From: Candidatus Sumerlaeota bacterium | GTDB lineage: Bacteria; CG03; SLGR01 | Length of the DNA stretch: 9,921 nucleotides | Assembly: GCA_007136585.1 (NCBI GenBank) | Contig: SLGR01000240.1 | Span: 1 to 9,921 of the forward strand | Reading direction: 5' to 3' | Part shown: piece by piece, positions 1 through 6,349 of the stretch | Numbering within the stretch: the stretch's first letter is position 1 | How the letters are laid out: every line of letters begins with the position of its first letter | Program-made: the position numbers and the translations under genes | Notes under the pieces: model-generated | Database searches by the model: none | Told to the model about the DNA's origin: nothing | What the model saw: only the letters and a program-made list of their open reading frames with translations

Positions 1-255
1 TATCAAGTATAGCGTTTTAAAACAGCCATTTAAATTATTTCATTGATATCTCTTACACTCAGGGCCGGCATCAGTTTTTATTTTACCGTATTTAATCGGT
101 CGTATTGATTTTTTAAGGGTATATTATTACCCTATAGTTGCCAAGTTAAGTTAAAAATCAGGATAAATGACCGGGGTTTTCAGCTGTTCGGTTTATGAAG
201 CTGTATTCAGGGATTTGAAAGGCCCGGAAAAGGATAAGCACAGGAGAAAATTATT
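1..255. other. Non-coding leader upstream of the hydroxylase genes
   Basis: AT-rich sequence with no convincing open reading frame on either strand. It ends in a good ribosome binding site (AGGAG at 242-246, 9 nt before the ATG at 256). The only structured element I see is the palindrome at 116-133, listed separately. A convincing -35/-10 pair for the downstream genes could not be placed; TATTAT at 122-127 is a possible -10 but lacks a matching -35. The window edge hides what lies further upstream. Confidence 0.6.
116..133. promoter_or_regulatory. Operator-like palindrome upstream of the hydroxylase operon
   Basis: AGGGTA-TATTAT-TACCCT is a perfect inverted repeat with 6-bp arms and a 6-bp AT spacer, about 120 bp before the start of the FAD-subunit gene. 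The spacer TATTAT resembles a -10 hexamer, so a dimeric regulator bound here could block a promoter. No regulator gene is present in the window, so the operator role is inference from symmetry and position only. Confidence 0.3.
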
Positions 256-1053
256 ATGAAATATATGGCGCCCGCAACTCTGAAGGAGGCCGAAAAACTA
301 AAGGACAGCTTAAAAAAATCCCGCTACCTTGCGGGCGGGACGACGCTAAACTGGCGCTCGGCCCCGGAGGGCTCCCCGGTCATAGATCTCAAGAACCTCC
401 CTATTCACGGGATAAAGAAAAAAGGATCCGCCATAGAGATCGGGGCCCTGACCGTTTTAAGCGATCTGAAATCAAGCCCCCTCATCCCCGCCGGGCTCAA
501 AGAAGCCGTCGGGATGTTTGATGCTCTCAACATCCGCAATATGGCAACGGTGGGGGGCGCTTCCGCGGGAGCCTTTTTCATATCCAATATACTCCCTGTC
601 CTTATCGCATACAAAGCCTCCGCAGCTTACTACTTCAACTCAAGGAAAAACACAATGCTGCTTGAGAACTGGCTGAAAGAGAAGAAAGGGATTTTATGCT
701 CTATCCTGATAACACATCCGAAACGCAGAGTTTACGCGGCGCAGGATAAAGTAGCGGCCATAGATTTTCCTTCCGTGGTGACAGCGGCAGGGTTTAACTT
801 AACCTCCGGCAGGATCAAAGATGCCGTCCTTGCGGTAAGCGGCCTCTCCGGAAAACTGCAGGTCTTAACCGACGCGGCGGCGTACCTGAACTCCGTTTCC
901 GCGGAGGAACTGGATTTCTCGCGTCTTAACAGTATCGTTCAGGAGAGCATCTCTCCCTCCGGGAATGTAAAGGTCAGCGCAAGGGTCAAACGCAGGTTTA
1001 TTGAAAAACAGATCAGGGAAATTCTGGATCATATAGGAAGGGATTCATCATGA
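256..1053 (+). CDS. Molybdenum hydroxylase FAD-binding subunit, YgfM-like
   Basis: A 265-residue protein of the CoxM/XdhB flavin-subunit fold, expected to pass electrons from the Fe-S partner to an acceptor in the cytoplasm. The N-terminal flavin-binding loop is visible as LAGGTTLNW (25-33). The second loop is IRNMATVGGASAG (93-105), followed by LPVLIAYKA (113-121). Usual members have GGN at 100-102; here it is GGA. The protein is also short (typical members are about 290 residues). Both traits recall E. coli YgfM (about 259 residues) in the putative selenate reductase/selenium-dependent hydroxylase group. AGGAG lies 9 nt before this ATG and 18 nt before the next in-frame ATG (265), which favours 256. 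The stop overlaps the next start by 4 nt (ATGA), indicating translational coupling. The substrate cannot be read from this subunit. Confidence 0.88.
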   Translation: MKYMAPATLKEAEKLKDSLKKSRYLAGGTTLNWRSAPEGSPVIDLKNLPIHGIKKKGSAIEIGALTVLSDLKSSPLIPAGLKEAVGMFDALNIRNMATVGGASAGAFFISNILPVLIAYKASAAYYFNSRKNTMLLENWLKEKKGILCSILITHPKRRVYAAQDKVAAIDFPSVVTAAGFNLTSGRIKDAVLAVSGLSGKLQVLTDAAAYLNSVSAEELDFSRLNSIVQESISPSGNVKVSARVKRRFIEKQIREILDHIGRDSS

Positions 1054-3845
1054 AAATAACCTTTACACTTAACTCCAGGAGGGTAACCGTTGAGGCCGGC
1101 GAGTACGAAAAGGTCCTTCCTCTCCTTAAAAGGCTTAATATACGATCGGTCAGGAAAGGGTGCGACGAGGAGGGAAAATGCGGCAACTGTTCAATAATAC
1201 TTGACGGGAAACTTGTAAACTCCTGTCTTTTAATCGCCCCACAGATAGACGGAAGGACCGTTGAGACCGTTGAATCCCTTTCCGGGGGGCCAGGGCTGAG
1301 CCGACTGCAGGAGGCCTTCATAAAAGCCGGGACAGTGCAGTGCGGATACTGTACCCCTGCCCAGCTCCTGGCCGCAAAGGCTCTACTTGATAAAGTGAAA
1401 GACCCCACCAGGGAAGAGATACGCGAGGCCTTCGGGGGGGTCGTCTGCCGCTGCACCGGGTACGCAAAATTCTTTAACGTCTTTGAGATACTCAAAGGCA
1501 GGTCCCCTAAAGATTTTACCCCGGAGTATAAAAAAGAGTACAAGGTCGTAGGAAAGATAACAGATAAGATAGACGCCGTACAGCAGGTGAGGGCGGAGCC
1601 CTCTTACGTGGAGGATTACGTCAGCCCCGACGCATGCCGCCTTTATATCCTCAGAAGCCCCCATCCCCACGCGGAGATAATATCCATAGATACCTCGGAA
1701 GCGGAAAAAATGCCCGGGGTTGAGTTTATACTTACCCATAAGAACTCCCCGAAAAATTTCTACACACAGGCCGGGCAGAGTTACCCCGAACCCTCCCCTT
1801 ATGACAGGCAGGTAATAGGAAAGAAGATGAGGGTCATAGGCGACAGGGTTGCCGCGGTGCTTGCCGGAACACTTGAGGAGGCCGAAGCCGCCGCCAGGAA
1901 GATAAAAGTCCGGTACAAGTCCCTTGAGCCGGTATTTACGATTGAGGACGCGCGCCGGAAAGGGGCTCCCGTCATACATAACCGGGATACTTCCATCGAC
2001 CCCCTGTATATCGGAGGCGACCCCTCAAGGAACCTCGTCTGCCATAACAGCGGGGGGATTGGCGATACTGAAAAGGGGTTCAGGGAATCCGAACTTACAG
2101 TTGAAAGGACCTGCAGGACCCCGAACGTCCAGCATACCCCGATGGAGCCCCATACGGCCTACGCCTATATGAAAAACGGGCGCCTGGTCATACACTCCTC
2201 CGTTCAGACCCCTTATCACGTAAGGAGGATAGTATCCGGGATCCTCGGTCTCAGCGAGAACAGGGTAAGGATCATAAAGGAAAAAGTCGGCGGAGGGTAC
2301 GGGGCCAAGCAGGACTGCGGCGTTGAGGATATAGTCGGAACCGTCGCATATCTCTCCGGGAAACCCGTTTACTACCGTATGACCCGGCGTGAAGAATTTG
2401 TTGTCCGGACCAGGCCCCCTCTCCATATTACCGTAAAAGCGGGGGCGGATAAGAACGGCAACCTTAAAGCCATAAAGATAAACACCCTCTCCGATACGGG
2501 GGCTTACGGGCCCCACTGCCTAACTGTCCCTATGAACGGGTGCTCAAAAACCCTGCCGATGTTCACCTGCAAAAATATGTCCTATGAGGTAAAATCCTAC
2601 TATACAAACAATATAGTCACCGGGGCCTACCAGGGGTACGGGGTGCCCCAGACCAATTTTGCCGTCCATATGGTCCTGGCGGAACTCGCCAAAGGGCTGG
2701 GTATGAGTTTTGAGGATTTCATAGCAAAAAACCTTGTAAAAAAAGATTATAAGCTTGATATCCTCAAGCAGCTCGGGGAGGGAACCGAGGGGCTGGCCCA
2801 GAAGATCTCAAGCTGCGGACTGGGCGAGTGCATAGAAAAAGGCCTTAAGAGATACAGGAAATGGAAGAATAACAAATACCCTGCCTCCGGAGATTACGTT
2901 CAGGGCAAGGGTATGGCCGTAATGATGCAGGGCTCCGGGATCCCCGGGATAGATTCTGCCAACGCAATGATAAAGATGATATCAGACGGGACATTTATGC
3001 TTTATATAGGCGGGGCAGACCTCGGAACAGGCGAGGATACCGTTGCCGCTAAAATAGCGGCTGAAGAACTCTGTGTTACACAGGAACAGATCGCGGTAAC
3101 CTCGGCGGATACGGATACAACTCCCTTCGACAAGGGCTCGTACGCCTCAAGCGGAACCTTCTTCACGGGAAACGCCTCATACAGGGCCGCAAACAATATG
3201 AGGAAACTTATCATAAAGGCGGCTGCCGATATCCTGAGAGTGAAGAGATCCGATATAAAAATCGGAAACGGGAAAATAACAGCCGGCAGGAAAACCCTGA
3301 CCTATAAAGACCTGGCCTACAAGACCCAGTCCGGTTCAGGGTGCGGGCAGCTTATAGCCACGGGGGCCTTTACTACCGAACAATCCCCGATCCCGTACGC
3401 GGCTCATTTTGCCCAGGTCACAGTAAACAGGCGAACAGGGATAATAAAAGTGGATAAGTATTACGCTCTCCACGACTGCGGTATCCCCGTAAACCCCGAC
3501 CTGGCGGAAGGGCAGGTCTACGGAGGGATTATGAAAACAATAGGCCACTCTCTCTACGAGGCTGTAGAGTTCAATGAAAAAGGGATATGCCTGAACGCGG
3601 ATTTCACCAACTACCCGGTACCCGGGATCAAGGACCTGCCGGAAGAGATTGATGTTGAGCTCATAGAGGTAGATGACCGCATAACCCCTTACGTCGGAAA
3701 ATCAATATCAGAGATCGCCTGCAACGGAGCCGCCGCCTGTATAGCGATGGCGGTAAACGATGCCCTCGGGATATGGTTAAGGGAATGGCCTTTCAGGCCC
3801 GAGAAGTTACTGGCTGCCCTTGAGGAAGCTGAGAAAAATACCTGA
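1050..3845 (+). CDS. Fused [2Fe-2S]/molybdopterin hydroxylase subunit, XdhD (YgfN)-like
   Basis: A 931-residue fusion of the small Fe-S subunit and the large Mo-binding subunit of the xanthine dehydrogenase family. Residues 1-75 hold a plant-type [2Fe-2S] domain with C38, C44, C47 and C59. Residues 85-150 hold the second cluster domain with C98-x2-C101 and C133-x-C135. From about 165 to the end is the Mo-pterin region, with GGGYGAK (414-420), GAYQGYG (525-531), GGADLGTG (654-661) and a C-terminal GKSISE whose E888 aligns with the catalytic Glu of the family. GAYQG replaces the usual GAYRG, and GTG replaces the Mo-contacting GQG. As I recall its sequence, E. coli YgfN shares both changes and much of the C-terminal region, so I place this protein in the selenium-dependent xanthine dehydrogenase/putative selenate reductase group. 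The selenium would be a cofactor ligand, so no selenocysteine codon is expected and none is seen. The substrate is probably a purine or another N-heterocycle, but unproven. An AGGAAGGG SD lies upstream. Confidence 0.9.
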   Translation: MKITFTLNSRRVTVEAGEYEKVLPLLKRLNIRSVRKGCDEEGKCGNCSIILDGKLVNSCLLIAPQIDGRTVETVESLSGGPGLSRLQEAFIKAGTVQCGYCTPAQLLAAKALLDKVKDPTREEIREAFGGVVCRCTGYAKFFNVFEILKGRSPKDFTPEYKKEYKVVGKITDKIDAVQQVRAEPSYVEDYVSPDACRLYILRSPHPHAEIISIDTSEAEKMPGVEFILTHKNSPKNFYTQAGQSYPEPSPYDRQVIGKKMRVIGDRVAAVLAGTLEEAEAAARKIKVRYKSLEPVFTIEDARRKGAPVIHNRDTSIDPLYIGGDPSRNLVCHNSGGIGDTEKGFRESELTVERTCRTPNVQHTPMEPHTAYAYMKNGRLVIHSSVQTPYHVRRIVSGILGLSENRVRIIKEKVGGGYGAKQDCGVEDIVGTVAYLSGKPVYYRMTRREEFVVRTRPPLHITVKAGADKNGNLKAIKINTLSDTGAYGPHCLTVPMNGCSKTLPMFTCKNMSYEVKSYYTNNIVTGAYQGYGVPQTNFAVHMVLAELAKGLGMSFEDFIAKNLVKKDYKLDILKQLGEGTEGLAQKISSCGLGECIEKGLKRYRKWKNNKYPASGDYVQGKGMAVMMQGSGIPGIDSANAMIKMISDGTFMLYIGGADLGTGEDTVAAKIAAEELCVTQEQIAVTSADTDTTPFDKGSYASSGTFFTGNASYRAANNMRKLIIKAAADILRVKRSDIKIGNGKITAGRKTLTYKDLAYKTQSGSGCGQLIATGAFTTEQSPIPYAAHFAQVTVNRRTGIIKVDKYYALHDCGIPVNPDLAEGQVYGGIMKTIGHSLYEAVEFNEKGICLNADFTNYPVPGIKDLPEEIDVELIEVDDRITPYVGKSISEIACNGAAACIAMAVNDALGIWLREWPFRPEKLLAALEEAEKNT

Positions 3846-3855
3846 CCCGGTCAGG
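3834..3855 (-). terminator. Intrinsic terminator of the msrB-msrA-flavodoxin operon
   Basis: CCTGACC-C-GGTCAGG (3841-3855) is a perfect inverted repeat, folding as a 6-bp stem with a 3-nt loop. Read on the minus strand it is followed by TATTTTTCT, the T-tract of an intrinsic terminator. Read on the plus strand it is followed by AACCCGTT, so it is not a good terminator for the hydroxylase genes. The TGA stops of both convergent genes lie inside the arms (3843-3845 on plus, 3853-3851 on minus). The short stem makes the strength uncertain. Confidence 0.55.
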
Positions 3856-4426
3856 AACCCGTTAAATATCTAAGCCCGAGCTCCACTTTTTTCTCTATCT
3901 TTTTTTCCCGGGCTTCGGTCAGTTTCAAAGCTTTATCTACAACAAAAGCCCTTGATTTTATACCGCAAAACTTAAGGGTATCTTTCCTGAGAACCTTAAC
4001 GCTTCTGTCTGCGGAGGTAAGTTTTGTAAGAATTCTAGGGGCCCCCGTACTTGTAAGTATGAGCGCTTTTTTTCCCTTGAGAAGCCCCCTTGGGATTTTC
4101 CCTTCATACTTATAGGCAAAATGAGGGGTAAATACCCTGTCAATGAACCCTTTCAGTATTGAAGGCGTATTCTGCCACCAGGTGGGATAAATGAAGACCA
4201 GCTTTTCTGAATCTTTAATTTTTTCCTGTATCTTAAGGACCTCGGGGGCTATCTCCCTGCGCCCTGAGGTATAATGCTCCGAAGGTTTCAGGACCGGACC
4301 GAAATTATCCTCATACAGGTCTACAAGCTCATATTCAATATCTCTCCCCTGAAGTTTCTTTTCAAGAGTTGAGAGAAAGAAACCGCAGTGACCGTCCCTG
4401 TTTGGGTGAGCGTATATTATCAGCAT
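3851..4426 (-). CDS. Flavodoxin-fold NAD(P)H oxidoreductase (NQO1/KefF/MdaB-like)
   Basis: A 191-residue FMN- or FAD-binding reductase that would use NAD(P)H for two-electron reduction of quinones or similar acceptors in the cytoplasm. The N-terminus MLIIYAHPNRDGHC (1-14) is the beta1/phosphate-binding start of the family. The hallmark YPTWW (80-84), followed by PSILKGFIDRVF (88-99), lines the flavin ring, and LTSTGAP (124-130) is the third flavin loop. The length fits the family (about 175-200). AAGGAG lies 8 nt before the ATG. The gene starts 23 bp after the msrA stop, so it is probably the last gene of an msrB-msrA operon. This context suggests an oxidative or electrophile stress role. Whether it acts as a KefF-type ancillary protein or a free quinone reductase cannot be told; no potassium channel gene is nearby. 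Confidence 0.87.
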   Translation of the reverse strand: MLIIYAHPNRDGHCGFFLSTLEKKLQGRDIEYELVDLYEDNFGPVLKPSEHYTSGRREIAPEVLKIQEKIKDSEKLVFIYPTWWQNTPSILKGFIDRVFTPHFAYKYEGKIPRGLLKGKKALILTSTGAPRILTKLTSADRSVKVLRKDTLKFCGIKSRAFVVDKALKLTEAREKKIEKKVELGLRYLTGS

Positions 4427-4449
4427 ATGATTATCTCCTTCTTTACTTT

Positions 4450-4944
4450 TTATTTCTCGTCCATATACCCGGGAAACCTTATTCTATGGCAGGTATACCC
4501 CCCGGGGTTCTTCTGAAGGTAATCCTGGTGGTAACATTCAGCCGGGTAAAAGCCGGCGAGAGGTTCAACCGCCGTAACGACAGGATCTTTCCACCTGCCC
4601 GAATTGTTAACAATTGCAATAAACTCTTCTGCCTGCTTTTTTTCCTCCTCGTTCTCATAGAAAATTGCCGAACGGTACGAGCTCCCGGTATCGTTACCCT
4701 GCCTGTTCAGCGTCGTGGGGTCGTGGATGCGGAAGAAAAAATCCAGAACCTCCTTATAAGATATAACTCTCTCGTCATACTCTACCTCTAAGGCCTCGGC
4801 ATGCCCGGGATGATTCTCATAGGTCGGATCCGGGTTCTCCCCGCCGGTATACCCGACACGGGTGCCGACGATCCCCGGCTGTTTTCTAAAGAGCTCCTGC
4901 ATCCCCCAAAAACATCCTCCTCCCAAAACAGCTTTTTTAATCAC
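4450..4944 (-). CDS. msrA: Peptide methionine (S)-S-oxide reductase MsrA
   Basis: A 164-residue enzyme that reduces the S-epimer of methionine sulfoxide, free or in proteins, with thioredoxin as usual electron donor. The catalytic motif GCFWG is at 10-14 with nucleophile C11. Other family signatures are GYTGG (31-35), the [13 protein letters not shown] segment (42-54), [12 protein letters not shown] (74-85) and YHQDYL (138-143). C152 near the C-terminus sits where many MsrAs carry a recycling cysteine; C137 replaces a more usual acidic residue just before YHQ. The start is GTG, with GGAGGAG 4 nt upstream inside msrB. The first 8 nt overlap the msrB stop, so the two are translationally coupled. 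No signal peptide is seen, so it should be cytoplasmic. Confidence 0.96.
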   Translation of the reverse strand: MIKKAVLGGGCFWGMQELFRKQPGIVGTRVGYTGGENPDPTYENHPGHAEALEVEYDERVISYKEVLDFFFRIHDPTTLNRQGNDTGSSYRSAIFYENEEEKKQAEEFIAIVNNSGRWKDPVVTAVEPLAGFYPAECYHQDYLQKNPGGYTCHRIRFPGYMDEK

Positions 4945-5314
4945 TATACTCCTCCGGGATAAATTTTAAAGATAATGAATTAACGCAATGACGGGTGTTT
5001 TTTGGGGTAAACCCTTCACCCGAAAAAATATGCCCCAGATGTCCCCCGCACCGCGCGCAGGAAATCTCTCTCCGGATTCCGTCCGCATCCGGGGTTTCCC
5101 TTACCGCCCCGGGAATCTCATCGTCAAAAGCGGGCCATCCGCACCCGGAACTGAACTTATCTTCCGAGCGGTAAAGCGGAGCGTTGCACTGCCGGCACAG
5201 GTATACCCCGTCCGCCGTGTTACTGAGATACTCCCCTTTAAACGGGGGTTCCGTTCCCTTTCCTTGAATAACCCTCTTCTCTTCTTCAGTAAGTTTATTC
5301 TTTTTTATATCCAT
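4937..5314 (-). CDS. msrB: Peptide methionine (R)-S-oxide reductase MsrB
   Basis: A 125-residue enzyme that reduces the R-epimer of methionine sulfoxide, complementing MsrA encoded directly downstream. The structural zinc site is complete: C40-x2-C43 and C86-x2-C89. SGCGWPAF is at 57-64, where C58 could act in disulfide recycling. The catalytic RHCVNS motif is at 108-113 with nucleophile C110. The length is normal for a stand-alone MsrB. No Shine-Dalgarno sequence precedes the ATG; instead a possible -10 hexamer ends 6 nt before it, suggesting a leaderless transcript (listed separately). No other methionine or GTG start near the N-terminus has a better ribosome binding site. It is likely the first gene of the msrB-msrA-flavodoxin operon. 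Confidence 0.96.
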   Translation of the reverse strand: MDIKKNKLTEEEKRVIQGKGTEPPFKGEYLSNTADGVYLCRQCNAPLYRSEDKFSSGCGWPAFDDEIPGAVRETPDADGIRREISCARCGGHLGHIFSGEGFTPKNTRHCVNSLSLKFIPEEYSD

Positions 5315-5425
5315 AAGTTTATGATAACAAAATTAAAGCCTTACTCCAAAAGCCCCTTTTCCCTGGAGAGGAGACATTTAAGCTGATCCGCGGAAACCTC
5401 GGGCCGAAAATAAAAAATTATTCTG
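5315..5425. other. Gap between the PorV-like gene and msrB
   Basis: This 111-bp gap contains the possible msrB promoter. A T-rich stretch follows the PorV-like stop on the minus strand, but I could not find a stable GC stem in front of it, so I do not call a terminator. AAAAG-CCC-CTTTT (5348-5360) and the enclosing CTCCA/TGGAG form a weak nested inverted repeat of unknown meaning. No small gene is evident. Confidence 0.4.
5321..5349 (-). promoter_or_regulatory. Possible promoter giving leaderless msrB mRNA
   Basis: On the minus strand TTGGAG (5349-5344) and TATCAT (5326-5321) are 17 nt apart. TATCAT matches the -10 consensus well, but the -35 matches only at TTG. Only six bases, AAACTT, separate the -10 from the msrB ATG, so initiation would fall at or next to the start codon. 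The absence of a Shine-Dalgarno sequence upstream of this ATG fits. Both points are indirect. Confidence 0.35.
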
Positions 5426-6349
5426 TTAAAAACCCTTAAAGGAAAGAGATATGCGGTGGGCGAGCCCGAGTTTGCCGTAGGGGCTTGCGGCGTAATCAAA
5501 AATTATATTATCCCTGGAAACCCCGAACCCGAAGGAAAATTCCGACAGCCCGTCAAGGGCGCTGTTTGTTTTATACCCCGCCCTTACGGAAACAGGGACC
5601 CCGGATATAACCCCAAATGTATACTCGGACCCGATATGGATCCCCGCATCATTATCATTGGGAATATTCATCTGAACCGCACCGGAGAGGTTTTCCGTTA
5701 AATGATACCCCGCCCCAAGGCGCATCAGAAACGGGAGTTTATGAGAGTTTTTATCCAGTTCCATTTCGGAGCCTAGGTTGGCAAATGAAAACCCCAGATC
5801 AAGCTTATCGTCCAGCATCCTGCCCCTGAGCCCGAAATCAACGGCAAGGGCCGAACCCTGCTTATCATATATTTTCTGGTGGATATACTTAAGGGTTAAG
5901 CCGGTATCCACCCCGTACAGGGTGCGGGCATAAGAAAGAGCTACAGCCAGGTCGTAAGGGGTAAAATCCCCTTTCCTTTCCCCCGCATCAGTTATTCTAC
6001 TGATACTGCCGTAATTCAGATAGGTTACCGCAGCCCCCAGGCTCCCCCTTGCGAAATCCGACGGACGGGCATAGGCCAGGTAACTGTAGTTTATTCCCTG
6101 AAACCAGAAGGAATGCATAAAAGAAATTTCACCTTCGCTTATATAATTCAGCCCCGCGGGGTTGAAATAAACAGAGTAAACGTCATCGGCAAGCGGGGCG
6201 TAGGCCTCCCCCATTGCCGCCGGCCGGGCTCCGGGGGCAAGTTTAAGAAATACAGAGCCGGTCGTGCCCGTGTCTGAAGTGCCGTAACCGGCGCAGAGCT
6301 CCGAAGCAAGTAAAAAACCCAGAAAGATAAAAACAGATAAGAACTTCAT
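5426..6349 (-). CDS. PorV/PorQ family outer-membrane beta-barrel protein
   Basis: A 307-residue protein of the PorV/PorQ (UPF0164-type) family, predicted to be an outer-membrane beta-barrel. In type IX systems PorV shuttles exported proteins bearing a C-terminal signal to the surface-attachment machinery. A signal peptide covers about residues 1-20, with a hydrophobic core and likely cleavage after LCA. The family block GARPAAMGEAY (40-50) and YFNPAGL (61-67) follow, then alternating strands to a C-terminal phenylalanine typical of barrels. The frame is open further upstream, but that part overlaps the preceding gene and lacks a signal sequence. The ATG at 6349 forms TAATG with the propeller gene stop and gives a clean signal peptide. 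No strong Shine-Dalgarno is present, so reinitiation after the upstream gene is likely. No other type IX genes are in the window, so the export role is inferred. Confidence 0.85.
   Translation of the reverse strand: MKFLSVFIFLGFLLASELCAGYGTSDTGTTGSVFLKLAPGARPAAMGEAYAPLADDVYSVYFNPAGLNYISEGEISFMHSFWFQGINYSYLAYARPSDFARGSLGAAVTYLNYGSISRITDAGERKGDFTPYDLAVALSYARTLYGVDTGLTLKYIHQKIYDKQGSALAVDFGLRGRMLDDKLDLGFSFANLGSEMELDKNSHKLPFLMRLGAGYHLTENLSGAVQMNIPNDNDAGIHIGSEYTFGVISGVPVSVRAGYKTNSALDGLSEFSFGFGVSRDNIIFDYAASPYGKLGLAHRISLSFKGF

Noticed and set aside
2025-2516. Long open frames antisense to the hydroxylase gene, and similar frames elsewhere (for example 1013-1543, 1383-1979, 6700-7056)
   Set aside because: They lie opposite well-supported genes, lack family motifs, and show the proline/glycine/arginine bias expected of shadow frames in GGG/CCC-rich DNA.
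1050-3845. Selenocysteine codon or recoding in the selenium-type hydroxylase
   Set aside because: The frame is continuous without an internal TGA. In this family selenium is a cofactor ligand, not an encoded residue.
5387-5428. Terminator after the PorV-like gene
   Set aside because: There is a T-rich stretch on the minus strand, but the only stem before it (CCTTTAAGG) is too short to be stable.
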